Shown here piece after piece: positions 17,350-26,724 of a stretch of 64,000 nucleotides of DNA; within the stretch, counting starts at the first letter, position 1, and every line of letters begins with the position of its first letter. This stretch comes from Acidobacteriota bacterium (lineage in GTDB: Bacteria > Acidobacteriota > Terriglobia > Terriglobales > Acidobacteriaceae), in assembly GCA_021836865.1 (NCBI GenBank), contig JAKBHH010000007.1, positions 1-64,000 of the forward strand. The letters are read 5' to 3'. The notes beneath the pieces are model-generated. The model was not told the DNA's origin and made no database searches. It was given only the letters and a program-made list of their open reading frames with translations. The translations under genes were made by a program, and so were the position numbers.

Positions 17350-17744
17350 GGTGTCCCCTTGTGCTCCGTTTTGGAGCCGGTCCAATCACAGCCCGGTTTG
17401 CCTTGATGTTTGCCTTGGTCGTACTTTCCGAAGCCGTGGCGTTCGGACCTGCAGGCCGGATAAGACCATGGATTAGTCTCCGCTTTGCCGAGCTCAGCGT
17501 CCAAGCAGATGTTCTTATGTGCCATTACTTCTCATAATGGCCCCCTTTTCCGGCTCGTTGACCGACGCGCCCAGAGGCGCGCATCCATGCCATGTCTTGA
17601 CGAAACAGGGCTTCTGGATCGACCGTTGACAATGCAGCTATCCTGTTAGAGTGGATGTCGTGCTCCCGGTTTGCCTATTCCGCAGAGGGAACTCTACATC
17701 CACGGCGCACCGCGCCAGCAAGCCGGCCGTGGAGACGGTTGTGA
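17350..17744. other. Intergenic region between two divergent secreted-protein genes
   Basis: About 395 bases without a gene. A weak promoter candidate is at 17626-17652 (TTGACA, 15 bases, TAGAGT). Downstream of it GTGGATGT (17651-17658) and ACATCCAC (17696-17703) form a perfect eight-base inverted repeat with a long loop, in what would be the leader of the next gene. I recognise no known RNA element. Confidence 0.3.
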
Positions 17745-18458
17745 ATGAATATGCGCCACATACTCTTCGTGGGGTTCCTCCTCATCGCACTGCAAGTGCA
17801 ATCGCCCTCCCAGCCCCCGGCTCATTCCGCGCCGTCATCGGCTCCCGCACCGCCGCCGCCTTCCAGTCTGCTGCAGCCGTCGCTGACCACCGTAGACCAG
17901 ACTCTTTCCGCCCTGCAGTTTGACCATTGGCGGCGCGGCACCATCCGTGATGAGGCAACCTCCAATGTCAGCTCGATTCAGAAGGACATCCGCGAGAACA
18001 TGCCCCCTCTCCTCAAGGAAGCGGACGCCTCCCCGTCGAGTCTCAGCGTTGCAGTCCCGGTCCTGGCTCATGTCAATGCGCTGTATGACGTGCTCCTGCG
18101 CGTCGTTGAGGCATCGCGTGTCTCCGGGCCCGGTGATCAGGTTACCTCGCTCCAGGAGGCGCTCTCAGACATGGGTAAAGCGCGCCGCGCGCTGGAAGAT
18201 CAGATGCAGCAGAACGCAGCCGCGCACGAAAAAGAGATCGTTACGCTACGTGCGCGGTTGAACGCCCTGACTGCGACGCGGCCCCAGACCATTCCCGTGC
18301 CCATGATTCTTCCCTGTGGCGCATTTGTCGTGCATCATCCGGTCAAAAGGAAACCGAAAGCCGCCGCTCCGGGCGCGGCGCCCGGTTCGGCCGCGCCTGC
18401 TAACACAGCCAAACCGGCCGTACCAGCTGGCACTCCGCAGCCCAAAAAGACCCCCTGA
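17745..18458 (+). CDS. Secreted helical protein with Pro/Ala-rich ends, unknown function
   Basis: This 237-residue protein has a signal peptide (HILFVGFLLIALQVQ) followed by a Pro/Ser/Ala-rich linker, a helical core from about residue 47 to 180 (QSLTTVD onwards, with a probable coiled coil near DQMQQNAAAHEKEIVTLRAR), and a C-terminal Ala/Pro/Lys-rich tail of about 45 residues. Such tails often bind or span the cell wall. I recognise no family. GGAG lies ten bases before ATG 17745. It runs towards the SprT-like gene, from which it is separated by 32 bases with no obvious terminator. Confidence 0.6.
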   Translation: MNMRHILFVGFLLIALQVQSPSQPPAHSAPSSAPAPPPPSSLLQPSLTTVDQTLSALQFDHWRRGTIRDEATSNVSSIQKDIRENMPPLLKEADASPSSLSVAVPVLAHVNALYDVLLRVVEASRVSGPGDQVTSLQEALSDMGKARRALEDQMQQNAAAHEKEIVTLRARLNALTATRPQTIPVPMILPCGAFVVHHPVKRKPKAAAPGAAPGSAAPANTAKPAVPAGTPQPKKTP

Positions 18459-18490
18459 ACTGCCCAGCCACGGCAAGTCTATCCTCCGGC

Positions 18491-19228
18491 TCAGAGCCGC
18501 TTGATAAAGGCCATGGCCGCATCCAACTCGGGAAACAGCCGTTCCTCCGCCTTGAACTCGCGGCTATGCACGCAGCGCCGCACGCCGCGCATCCTCACCG
18601 GATGCTTCAGGTGAAGCATCTCGTGGTACAGCAGATACTCGATCGCATAGCGCGGGCTTGAAGGCCGGTCAAATACGCGGCTCACCACAATCGTGTTGTG
18701 TGCTGCGTCATAGTGGCCCAGGGAACGCTTCGCCACGCCTTCGCTCCAGGTCAGCTCGGGCCGTCCCAGCAGGCCGCCGAAGAATCGCAGATTCAGCGAG
18801 TCGAAGACCTCTTCCAGGTTGTAATAGCGCCCCTCAGGACCAAAATACCGCTTGCTGCCCCGCGCATGACGAATCAGCTCGGTCTGCCGCGCCACCGCCG
18901 CCGATGAAGCAAACCGCTTGAAGCGCAGATTCTGCCCCGCATCAACCGGCTTCTTGTAGAGTTTGGCCAGCAGGATGTGCGCAATCGCCTGAGCCACCAC
19001 GTCCGGCGCGCCTTCCAGCAGATCGGACAGACTCACCAGGATGCGCCCCTCCCGCAGCCGGATCGTCGTATTCAGCGAAGTAAAACGTCGGAACCGAACC
19101 ACAAACGGAGGCATCGGCGCACGCGGGCGCAACGCTCGGTACTCCTGCTGAAAAATAGCGACGAAATCAACAGCCACAAGAATGGAGATTAGCACAGAGA
19201 TGCGGGTCTGCCATGCGCGCAGGGGCAT
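18491..19228 (-). CDS. SprT-like zinc metalloprotease
   Basis: The protein ends with a zinc-protease core, LLYHEMLHLKHPVRMRG (HExxH) and a further histidine in RRCVHSREFKAEERLF. A block FTSLNTTIRLREGRILVSLSDLLEGAP precedes it, as in SprT/YgjP-type proteins of acidobacteria. From ATG 19228 it has 245 residues. The first 25 residues are hydrophobic (ISVLISILVAVDFVAIF), which could be a membrane anchor or simply untranslated sequence: GTG before AVDFVAIFQQEYRAL is an alternative start that fits the family. It lies 31 bases downstream of the next secreted-protein gene on the same strand. The substrate is not predictable. Confidence 0.7.
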   Translation of the reverse strand: MPLRAWQTRISVLISILVAVDFVAIFQQEYRALRPRAPMPPFVVRFRRFTSLNTTIRLREGRILVSLSDLLEGAPDVVAQAIAHILLAKLYKKPVDAGQNLRFKRFASSAAVARQTELIRHARGSKRYFGPEGRYYNLEEVFDSLNLRFFGGLLGRPELTWSEGVAKRSLGHYDAAHNTIVVSRVFDRPSSPRYAIEYLLYHEMLHLKHPVRMRGVRRCVHSREFKAEERLFPELDAAMAFIKRL

Positions 19229-19259
19229 AGGTTTCAGCTCGCCGCTGCTGCGCTCTCCG

Positions 19260-19796
19260 TCAGTTGGGCTCAGCTCGCTCCTGGCCCCGCTGGTCCTTGT
19301 GCTCTTTGAAGTACTCCGTCTGCTCGCCCAGCAGTTGCGCCGCCTGCTTGGCCAGGTCGGTGTCGCTCTCAATGGCTTCCTTGCGCGATAGCTCGTAATC
19401 AGGATCGGAGGGCAAGCCGCGCAGCGTAGTCAACCACCGCGGAGCCTCTTCGTTCACCTTTTTAAGGGCCTTGCGAATGTCCGCCTTGCGCGAGCCATAC
19501 TGGTCAAGGTTCGCTCCCAGTTCGTCCGTCAGCTCTGTCACGTTCTGCAACTCGCCGTCCAGGCGACTTGATCGCGCTGCAGATCGCGCGCGCTTCACCA
19601 GGCGATTGATCTCCGTCAGGTGTTCGCCCACATACTTCGCATACAGCAGGATGCGCCCGTCCGGATCGATCCCAGCTTCCCGAATCTCCTCGATCTGGGC
19701 CGGAGTCAGCGGGTCCGGATGGTCTTTCTGGGCATTCGCCTGCACGGCCAACAACAGGCACGCAACCAGTCCCGCCGCAAACTGTCGATGACCCAT
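19260..19796 (-). CDS. Secreted helical protein, unknown function
   Basis: This 178-residue protein carries a signal peptide (FAAGLVACLLLAVQANAQ) and a mostly helical, highly charged body, for example EINRLVKRARSAARSSRL and DYELSRKEAIESDTDLAKQAAQLLGEQTEYF. No cysteines, no catalytic motif and no recognised domain. It is followed by the SprT-like gene and preceded, 26 bases upstream, by another secreted helical protein gene on the same strand, so the three probably form one transcript acting in the envelope. Confidence 0.6.
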   Translation of the reverse strand: MGHRQFAAGLVACLLLAVQANAQKDHPDPLTPAQIEEIREAGIDPDGRILLYAKYVGEHLTEINRLVKRARSAARSSRLDGELQNVTELTDELGANLDQYGSRKADIRKALKKVNEEAPRWLTTLRGLPSDPDYELSRKEAIESDTDLAKQAAQLLGEQTEYFKEHKDQRGQERAEPN

Positions 19797-19822
19797 CTCC
19801 GGCGCGCTCCCTGTTCTGCCGT

Positions 19823-20284
19823 TTACTTCTTGAAGACCTGCATCATTGCGTCGGTGTCCACTTTGTTCACCTGGGCCAGTGTCTCTTCCACAAGCGGCCT
19901 GTCTTCAAAGCTGCTTGTATGCAGCATTTCGTTCAGGCGAAATGCGCTATGCCGCAGCAGAATCTCCGCGTTCTTCAATCGTTTGTTGTCATCGGCCATG
20001 GTTAAGTGCAGCTTGTGCGCGAGGTCTCTTACGCGCATAAGCATGGCATCGGCCTTTTCAACGTCTCCGGCCGCGTACTGCCGAACGCTGAACTCGGTCA
20101 TCTTGTGAATCAGTTGAGCTTTGAGGAAGCATTGCTCGCGCGGTTCAGCCTGCACAATTCGCGCCTCCAGCGCCGCGATCGTCTGCTGATCCGGCGGCGT
20201 CTCATCGGGCGAATAGGCGCGCGCCTGAAGAGGAGTAGCAGCAACGAAGAGAGCGAGCAGCATCCACGATCTTTCGAGTCGCAT
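19823..20284 (-). CDS. Secreted helical protein, unknown function
   Basis: From ATG 20284, chosen because GGAGGT lies just upstream, the protein has 153 residues. It starts with a signal peptide (RSWMLLALFVAATPLQARA) and continues as helices, including KAQLIHKMTEFSVRQYAAGDVEKADAMLMRVRDLAHKLHL, a helix pair reminiscent of TPR-like solenoids. No known family is recognised. First gene of the probable transcript with the next secreted protein and the SprT-like protease. Confidence 0.6.
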   Translation of the reverse strand: MRLERSWMLLALFVAATPLQARAYSPDETPPDQQTIAALEARIVQAEPREQCFLKAQLIHKMTEFSVRQYAAGDVEKADAMLMRVRDLAHKLHLTMADDNKRLKNAEILLRHSAFRLNEMLHTSSFEDRPLVEETLAQVNKVDTDAMMQVFKK

Positions 20285-20484
20285 GGGGAACCTCCGCTTC
20301 TGCGGACTTCGGAGCCTCCTTCCGCAAAGAAGAAACACTCCTCCCCAGGCCATGACCGCAGGAGATCAGGCTTGCCCCTGCACTTTGGTAAATCGTGGGC
20401 GACCCTGCTTCCCTGACCGTCGCGGCCCAGTCCGGCAAAGGGGGCTGGTGTCACGCCGTTGGTATTTTCAGATCGATGCTCGGC

Positions 20485-21807
20485 TTAGTGCTTCTTTTCC
20501 AGCAGTTGAAGCCGTTGCCGCGCTTGCCATTCCTGGTCCGGAAATTTCCCGGCGGCAGCATCCAAAAAATGATGGTAATAGGTGGCTGCCTGTACCTTGT
20601 CGTGAAGCGTATCGTAAGCCGTGGCCCAAAGGAAGTAGGTTGCAGGCAATTCTGGAAGATACTTTGATCTCATCGTAAGAGCGTGAAGTGTTTCGGTCGG
20701 TTGTCCCGCCTTCAGAGAGGCAAATGCCAGGCCGCCCCACGCATCCCCGTTTCTGGGCTCAATCTCCGTTGCCTTCTGGAACGCCGCATACGCTTCCTGG
20801 TACTTCAGCAGCCGGATCAGGTTCTGCCCATGAGCCACCCACATCGCAGCGTCGTAGGGGTCCGCCTTGAGCAGCGAACTGTACAAGGCATCCGACCCCG
20901 CTGCATCTCCCGCCGTGTAGAGCACATCCGCAAGCATCCTGCTGATGGCTTTGTCCTCCGGATGCGCCGCGTGCAGGTTCTGCAGCAGGGGTAAAGCCTC
21001 TGCCTTGTCCTGCGCCGCCAGGGAACTGGCCAGTTGCGCCGTCAGCGTCGGGTCTCCGGGCCATGTCGTCAGCGCCCCTCGCAGTACCGTCTCCGCGTCG
21101 GAATACTTTTTTTGCAGCATCAACACGTGCGCCAGCCCATCCGTTGCATCCTTTGACTTCGGATCGGTCGTAAGCATGCGCCGGTACGCTGCCTCGGCTG
21201 TGTCCAACTGACCCGAAGACTCCGCCAGTTGCGCCGCAAGCAGCGTGTCATGCGGCGTCTCGGGCGTCAGTTTCAGCGCCTGCAGCAGCTCATTGGACGC
21301 AGCCGCGGGGTCGCTCTGCTCGTCAATCTGCGCCAGGGCACGCCATGCTCTGGCCTGCAGCGCCGGTCCAGCCGGTCCGGGGTCCAGCGTGGTCGCCGCC
21401 AGCAGTTCCGGTCGCGCTTCCGCCAGCTTCCCCTGCCGCGCCAACAGCAACCCCAGTTCCACCCGTGACTCAAACGACTTGGGATCAGCCGCCACCGCCC
21501 GCCGGTACAACCCAACCGCGTCATCCAGCCGGTTCTGCGCGTCCGCCGCATAGCCCGCGTCAAACAGAGCCCGCGCGTCGGTCGGATGCGCCGCCAGCCA
21601 TGCATCCAGCCGCGTCTCTGCCGTCTTCCAGTCGGACTTCACAATGGCCGCCTCGGCCTCGGCCACCGCCGGTGAAATCGTCTGGTCGGTACTTGCCACC
21701 GGCGCAGTAGAGTGTTCAGTGGCACCGGCTGCGGGACTCTGGGCCACGCCCATCGCCGCAGCGCAAAACACAACAAAAATCAGACAAAAGCGCACGCAAT
21801 ACCTCAT
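20485..21807 (-). CDS. Secreted tetratricopeptide-repeat protein
   Basis: From ATG 21807 the protein has 440 residues: a signal peptide (YCVRFCLIFVVFCAAAMGVAQ), then roughly nine to ten TPR units. Examples are ARALFDAGYAADAQNRLDDAVGLYRRAVAADP, DTAEAAYRRMLTTDPKSKDATDGLAHVL and EAYAAFQKATEIEPRNGDAWGGLAFASLKAGQ. TPR solenoids bind partner proteins or peptides; here the site would be the periplasm. The upstream frame is open for 55 codons but lacks family character, and GGAGATGAGGT precedes ATG 21807. The next gene downstream is 200 bases away, so it is probably transcribed alone. Confidence 0.8.
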   Translation of the reverse strand: MRYCVRFCLIFVVFCAAAMGVAQSPAAGATEHSTAPVASTDQTISPAVAEAEAAIVKSDWKTAETRLDAWLAAHPTDARALFDAGYAADAQNRLDDAVGLYRRAVAADPKSFESRVELGLLLARQGKLAEARPELLAATTLDPGPAGPALQARAWRALAQIDEQSDPAAASNELLQALKLTPETPHDTLLAAQLAESSGQLDTAEAAYRRMLTTDPKSKDATDGLAHVLMLQKKYSDAETVLRGALTTWPGDPTLTAQLASSLAAQDKAEALPLLQNLHAAHPEDKAISRMLADVLYTAGDAAGSDALYSSLLKADPYDAAMWVAHGQNLIRLLKYQEAYAAFQKATEIEPRNGDAWGGLAFASLKAGQPTETLHALTMRSKYLPELPATYFLWATAYDTLHDKVQAATYYHHFLDAAAGKFPDQEWQARQRLQLLEKKH

Positions 21808-22057
21808 CTCCAGTCTAATTGCGACGGCTCCTGCCCGGCATCGCGCGTTGACGCATCCCGCCGTCCCTGACCGCGACCGGAGGCGCACCGTGAAAAATTC
21901 AGGCCTCCGGTACGGCAGGGTCGCAGCGTCTGACCGCCTGGCTGCAGGATGAGGCCAACCTGAGGCGCTCATTTGCCCTCTAAAGTTAGCCGTGGGAGCA
22001 ATACTGAACAGAACCTGAGGCGCAGAGGGCCCACTCTTGGCTCAGGAGCGATAAACC

Positions 22058-22225
22058 ATGTCGAATGAATTTCAGGTTTCAGAGCCAGCCAAGACGGAAG
22101 ACGTGAAAGAACCCGAGATCCCCGTGCAGAAAAAGGTCCAGGACATCGCCGACAAGGCCGCGAACAAGGCTGCCAAGACAGAAAACAAGTACGACAAGGA
22201 AAATAGCAACCTCTTTACCAGGTAG
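22058..22225 (+). CDS. Small Lys/Glu-rich protein (55 residues)
   Basis: ATG 22058 is preceded by AGGAG at nine bases. The 55-residue product is hydrophilic and probably helical: after an acidic N-terminus it runs VQDIADKAANKAAKTENKYD and ends NSNLFTR. It has no cysteine, signal peptide or membrane segment. The good ribosome binding site and amphipathic helix make it a likely real gene. It resembles small, abundant, natively unfolded bacterial proteins in composition only; function unknown. Confidence 0.55.
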   Translation: MSNEFQVSEPAKTEDVKEPEIPVQKKVQDIADKAANKAAKTENKYDKENSNLFTR

Positions 22226-22265
22226 CGGACCTCTCGGAACAATCCAGGCAGATTGGGGGTGCGGA

Positions 22266-22493
22266 ATGAAGCTATGTACAGGAAAAGAGAGCAAGACAAA
22301 GGCTCCGGCGGGCTGGGCTGAAAGCCCGGCCCAATCCGCCTATCTGTGCGAGGATTGCGGCGCCATCGGCGACTCGTCGATGAAGTGTCCGGGGTGTGCG
22401 GTGGGAATTCATCTCGGGCTGTCAGGGGTAATCGACCCCGATGAAAAGCCCGAGGAATCCAATCTCTTCCGGTTTCCGGGGTGGGCTGCTTAA
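22266..22493 (+). CDS. Small zinc-ribbon protein (75 residues)
   Basis: The 75-residue product contains one CxxC-n-CxxC pair, YLCEDCGAIGDSSMKCPGCA, the pattern of a rubredoxin-like zinc ribbon. The N-terminus is basic and Lys-rich, the C-terminus acidic (DPDEKPEESNLF). It follows the Lys/Glu-rich small gene by 40 bases on the same strand and lies 180 bases before uvrA. Zinc ribbons of this size bind nucleic acid or protein partners; the target is unknown. Confidence 0.6.
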   Translation: MKLCTGKESKTKAPAGWAESPAQSAYLCEDCGAIGDSSMKCPGCAVGIHLGLSGVIDPDEKPEESNLFRFPGWAA

Positions 22494-22586
22494 GGCCGTT
22501 GGACTCCTCGCCAGCGGAGAGCTGCCCAACCCCGGCCCTTGTATGCCCGCGCTCCGGCTCGTGCATTTGCTCCGTCCTGCGCGCCC

Positions 22587-22592
22587 TATAAT
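22587..22592 (+). promoter_or_regulatory. -10 hexamer upstream of uvrA
   Basis: Perfect TATAAT about 80 bases before the uvrA start. No convincing -35 is at the right distance (TTTGCT is 15 bases away). No LexA-type inverted repeat was recognised near it. Confidence 0.35.
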
Positions 22593-22671
22593 AAAGAATG
22601 GCTGTGTGTGTCCTGCACCCCTCTGAGGGGTCGCAGGTGCAGCTGGCCAGGTTTATTTCGGTGCCTTCCCT

Positions 22672-25551
22672 TTGAACGACGCCATCATTATCCGCGGTGC
22701 GCGGACCCACAACCTGAAGAACCTCTCCTGCGAGATTCCGCACGGAAAGCTGACCGTCGTTAGCGGCGTCTCGGGCTCGGGCAAGTCCTCGCTGGCCTTT
22801 GACACCATCTACGCCGAAGGACAGCGCCGCTACGTCGAGTCGCTCTCCGCCTACGCGCGCCAGTTTCTTGAGCGGATTGAGAAGCCCGACGTGGACGAGA
22901 TGGACGGCCTCGCGCCGGCCATCGCCATCAAGCAGAAAAACACCACGCGCAACCCCCGCTCCACAGTTGCCACCGCCACTGAGATCTATGACTACATGCG
23001 CCTGCTCTACGCCCGCTGCGGCCAGGTCCACTGCGTCCACTGCGACGGCCTCGTCAAGCGCGATTCGATTGACGAAGTAGCCGCCGCCGTCCTGGCCCTG
23101 GGGGAGGGAACTCGCCTGCACGCGCTTTTTCCTGTCCGCCATCGGGAGCCGCAGCCGGAGCCGCCCCGTCCTGCGCGCCGCAACGCAAAAGCCGCCGCCA
23201 CCCCTGCCTCCGCCTCGGTCAATGAGGCCATGAAAGATCGGCTCAGCGACCTGCGCCGCTCCGGATTCAATCGGCTTTACCAGCGCGGCCGCATCTTCGA
23301 GTTCTCCACCCCCGAGTCGCTCCTCGACCTCGACTTCACTCTTCCCGTTTTTGTCCTTCTGGACCGCATTGTCGTCAGCGACGACAATCGCGCCCGCATC
23401 GTCGATGCCGCCGAAATCGCCTATCGTGAAACCGGCGAAGTTGTCTTTGAAGAAGTTCTGCGCGATGAGGCAGCCGAACCGCGACGCCGCCGTTTCTCCG
23501 GCGAGTACGAGTGCACAAGCTGCCACCGCCCCGGCAAGGAACCCGAGCCGCGCCTCTTCAGCTTCAACAACCCCTTCGGAGCATGCCCGCGCTGCCAGGG
23601 TTTCGGCAACACCGTCGATTTCGACTTGAATCTCGTGGTTCCCGACAAGGGCCTCAGCCTCGCCGACGGCGCCATCGATCCCTGGAACCGGCCAAAGTAC
23701 CGTCCATGGTTCGGTGAGCTGCGTAAGCAGGCGGCCGCGCTCGGCGTTCCGCTCGACATCCCCTGGCGCGATCTCCCAGAGAAAGCGCGCGAGACCGTCC
23801 TCCGCGGCTCAGGAAGCTTTGAAGGCGTCTACGGCTTCTTCGCGCAGATGGAGCGCAAGAAGTACAAGCTCCATGTCCGTGTCATGCTCAGCAAATACCG
23901 CGGCTACGCCGAGTGTCCCGACTGCCGCGGCCAGCGCCTGCGCGCCGAGGCTCGCGCCGTCCGTCTTAACGGCCTCAACATCTGCCAGGCCGCAGCGCTC
24001 ACCATCGCTCGCGCCAACGAGTTTTTCTCCTCGCTCACCCTCTCGCCCATGCAGCAGGAGATCGCCGGGCAAATCCTGCACGAAGTCCGGCAGCGCCTCA
24101 ATTTCCTTGACGCCGTCGGCCTCGAATACCTCACGCTTGACCGGCTCGCCTCCACGCTTTCCGGCGGTGAGGCCCAGCGCATTCAACTCGCCACTTCGCT
24201 CGGTTCACAGCTCGTAGGCGCGCTCTACGTGCTCGACGAGCCCTCCATCGGTCTCCACACGCGCGACACCGCAAGACTCATTCACATCCTTGAAGAACTC
24301 CGCAATCTCGGCAACACCATCATCGTCGTCGAACACGATGCCGACGTCCTGCGTGCTGCCGACCATTTGCTCGACCTTGGTCCCGGCGCAGGCGAGTTCG
24401 GCGGCAAGCTGCTGGCCGAGGGCGGGCTCGCTGAAATCGAAGCCAATCCCAACTCGCTCACCGGCCGCTATCTCTCCGGCAAGATTTCCATCCCTGTCCC
24501 CACGCGCCGCCGCACACCCGGCCGTGAAAAGCTCGTCCTCCGGGGCGCCCGCTGCAACAACCTCCGCGGCCTCGATGTCGAAATTCCCCTCAGCCTGCTT
24601 GTCGCCATCACCGGCGTCTCCGGTTCAGGCAAATCCACGCTGGTCCATCAGGTGCTCTATCGTGCCGTCGCCCGCGCCCTGGGTCAGACAGACGGCGCCG
24701 ACCCCACCGGCCTGTACCGCTCCCTCACCGGCGTCGAGCGGCTCAACGATGTAGTGCTCGTCGATCAGACCCCCATTGGCCGCACCCCGCGCTCCAACCC
24801 CATCACCTATATCAAGGGCTTCGATCTCGTCCGCGAGCTCTTCGCCGCGCAGCCTGAGGCCAAGCGCCTTTCGCTCACCCCCGGCCACTTCTCCTTCAAC
24901 GTCCCCGGAGGCCGTTGCAATACCTGCGAGGGCGATGGCACTGTCACTGTCGAAATGCAGTTTCTTGCCGACGTCGAGTTGCCCTGCGAAGACTGCAAGG
25001 GCACGCGCTACCAGGCCAAGATCCTGGAAGTGCAATACAAGGGCAAGAACATTCATGAGGTCCTGCAGCTCACCGTGAAAGAGGCCCTGCGTTTCTTTGC
25101 CGGGCAAACCCGTCTGCAGGAAAAGCTGGCCGTCCTCGACGAGATCGGCCTCGGCTACCTGCGCCTCGGCCAGTCCGCCACCACGCTCTCCGGCGGCGAG
25201 GCGCAGCGCGTCAAGCTCGCCGCCCATCTCGCCCAGGTGCGCTCCGCCAACGCCAGCGCCAAGCCGTCGCAGGCCAGCCGCGTCCTCTACATCCTCGACG
25301 AGCCCACCACGGGCCTCCACTTCGACGACGTCTCCAAGCTGCTCACCGCCTTCCGCAAGCTCATCGACGGCGGCGGCTCGCTCATCGTCATCGAGCACAA
25401 TCTCGACGTCATCAAGAGCGCCGATTGGGTCATCGACCTCGGCCCTGAGGGCGGGGAAGGCGGCGGCCAGATCGTCGCCGAAGGCACCCCCGAAGAGATC
25501 GCCGCCAGCCTCCACTCCCACACAGGCCACTGGCTCGCCCGCGTGCTGTAG
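22672..25551 (+). CDS. uvrA: Excinuclease ABC subunit A
   Basis: This 959-residue ATPase recognises DNA damage with UvrB in nucleotide excision repair. It has two ABC modules: Walker [17 protein letters not shown] and [15 protein letters not shown], and signature motifs [15 protein letters not shown] and [15 protein letters not shown]. Zinc-binding cysteine pairs are seen in [16 protein letters not shown] with ACPRCQGFG, and in [11 protein letters not shown] with [12 protein letters not shown] 22672 is the start that gives the standard N-terminus ([17 protein letters not shown]). A Pro/Ala/Arg-rich insert of about 35 residues near residue 155 ([20 protein letters not shown]) departs from the family consensus. 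uvrB is 6 kb away on the other strand. Confidence 0.97.
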   Translation: MNDAIIIRGARTHNLKNLSCEIPHGKLTVVSGVSGSGKSSLAFDTIYAEGQRRYVESLSAYARQFLERIEKPDVDEMDGLAPAIAIKQKNTTRNPRSTVATATEIYDYMRLLYARCGQVHCVHCDGLVKRDSIDEVAAAVLALGEGTRLHALFPVRHREPQPEPPRPARRNAKAAATPASASVNEAMKDRLSDLRRSGFNRLYQRGRIFEFSTPESLLDLDFTLPVFVLLDRIVVSDDNRARIVDAAEIAYRETGEVVFEEVLRDEAAEPRRRRFSGEYECTSCHRPGKEPEPRLFSFNNPFGACPRCQGFGNTVDFDLNLVVPDKGLSLADGAIDPWNRPKYRPWFGELRKQAAALGVPLDIPWRDLPEKARETVLRGSGSFEGVYGFFAQMERKKYKLHVRVMLSKYRGYAECPDCRGQRLRAEARAVRLNGLNICQAAALTIARANEFFSSLTLSPMQQEIAGQILHEVRQRLNFLDAVGLEYLTLDRLASTLSGGEAQRIQLATSLGSQLVGALYVLDEPSIGLHTRDTARLIHILEELRNLGNTIIVVEHDADVLRAADHLLDLGPGAGEFGGKLLAEGGLAEIEANPNSLTGRYLSGKISIPVPTRRRTPGREKLVLRGARCNNLRGLDVEIPLSLLVAITGVSGSGKSTLVHQVLYRAVARALGQTDGADPTGLYRSLTGVERLNDVVLVDQTPIGRTPRSNPITYIKGFDLVRELFAAQPEAKRLSLTPGHFSFNVPGGRCNTCEGDGTVTVEMQFLADVELPCEDCKGTRYQAKILEVQYKGKNIHEVLQLTVKEALRFFAGQTRLQEKLAVLDEIGLGYLRLGQSATTLSGGEAQRVKLAAHLAQVRSANASAKPSQASRVLYILDEPTTGLHFDDVSKLLTAFRKLIDGGGSLIVIEHNLDVIKSADWVIDLGPEGGEGGGQIVAEGTPEEIAASLHSHTGHWLARVL

Positions 25552-25734
25552 ACCGAAGGCGAGTTTTTTCAAGTCGAGCCAGTGGCAAAAGGCTTACCGA
25601 TTCAAATTCGACTACCAACCCCTCGGAACCAAGGGGTCGACCTTCCAAGTGACGATGCAGGAGGACTGGCAGGCATACCGGTACAGTCTTCGATTATGAT
25701 GCCTCAATCATCACTTGGCGTGGATAGATAAGAC

Positions 25735-26568
25735 ATGAGTCAATCGGAGGAATTCGGAGAATTTGAGGCGAGAGGGAGACTGTTCACTCTGCTCTACGAC
25801 GAGGCAAAGCGAGCGATCGAAGGTGCTAAGAGCGAACCCGCGGCCGACAATCGGCGGACAGCTTTCAGGGTTTCGATTTCGGCAATTGAGACTCTCATTT
25901 TCTGGCTAAAGTCTGGCGTCTTGGCCGTGGAAGACTCGGAGGCAGTTTTCACGCGGGCGGAGCTTGCTTTGCTGTATGAAGAGGGATATCGGCTCGATGG
26001 CGAAGGCAGCGTCAAGACTGAGACTCGCTTCATACCATTGGCACAAAATTTGCTGTTCACATGGAAGATGCTCCTCCGTGGTACTCCGAAAACGTCCCTC
26101 CATCCAGACGTGAGTCGTTCGGAATGGCGTGACTTCAAAGCCTCAATCAGCATTCGGCACAGAATCACTCATCCTAGGACGCTGGCTGATTTGGATGTAT
26201 CTCCCGCTGATCTCGAAACGCTGTCCAGGAGCATCGACTGGGTCTTTCATTCTACGATCAAAATATTTGCGGTCTGTCGTGTGGTCGCCCGTCGGGAAAG
26301 TGATTGCGTTGAGCTCGAAAGCAGCCTCACCGACAATGCAAAGACATTTCTGGTACAGGCAACCGAGATTCTTGATGAGACATTACCGCATGAGAACGAC
26401 ATCATTGACATGAATATCAGCGCGGAAGTTGCTTCAATCTTAAAGCAGCTCAAACTCATCACCGAGGAGAATGGACGCCTGACATTCACTCGAAAAGCAG
26501 CGATATACATGGAGTGGCGCAAAAGAAAACACGGACAAGAGAAGTCTCCGACCAATCCGAAGGAGTAA
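25735..26568 (+). CDS. HEPN-like protein, possible accessory gene
   Basis: A 277-residue soluble protein. Residues near 137-155 read ISIRHRITHPRTLADLDVS, an Rx4H motif followed by proline, in a helix pair preceded by FRVSISAIETLIFWLK; this is the pattern of HEPN domains, whose Rx4-6H motif forms an RNase site in many toxin and defence proteins. The C-terminal 55 residues (AEVASILKQLKLITEENGRL) look like a small winged helix. Base composition is visibly less GC-rich than uvrA upstream, suggesting transfer. It stands alone between uvrA and a tandem repeat. I could not assign it to a named family; the HEPN call is inferred from the motif. Confidence 0.55.
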   Translation: MSQSEEFGEFEARGRLFTLLYDEAKRAIEGAKSEPAADNRRTAFRVSISAIETLIFWLKSGVLAVEDSEAVFTRAELALLYEEGYRLDGEGSVKTETRFIPLAQNLLFTWKMLLRGTPKTSLHPDVSRSEWRDFKASISIRHRITHPRTLADLDVSPADLETLSRSIDWVFHSTIKIFAVCRVVARRESDCVELESSLTDNAKTFLVQATEILDETLPHENDIIDMNISAEVASILKQLKLITEENGRLTFTRKAAIYMEWRKRKHGQEKSPTNPKE

Positions 26569-26576
26569 GGGTGGGG

Positions 26577-26674
26577 GGCAGGTGGCCCGCTCAGCCCCTC
26601 TCCCGCCGCTCTGCCCGTGGAAGATGGTCGTGTGTGTATGCCCCGTTCATCGCGGCTTTATCGCGATGAGCGGG
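26577..26674. repeat. Intergenic tandem repeat, copy 1
   Basis: Starts GGCAGGTGGCCCGCTCA and ends with an inverted repeat, CCCGTTCATCGCG and CGCGATGAGCGGG around a six-base loop, with one G-T-type mismatch. The middle shares CCGCTCTGCCCGTGGAAGAT-type sequence with copy 2. Could act as a terminator on either strand. Confidence 0.7.
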
Positions 26675-26724
26675 TTGTCGACATGTAAGCCGTGCCCCAG
26701 GTCTCGCTTCTGAGACATGGGAAA

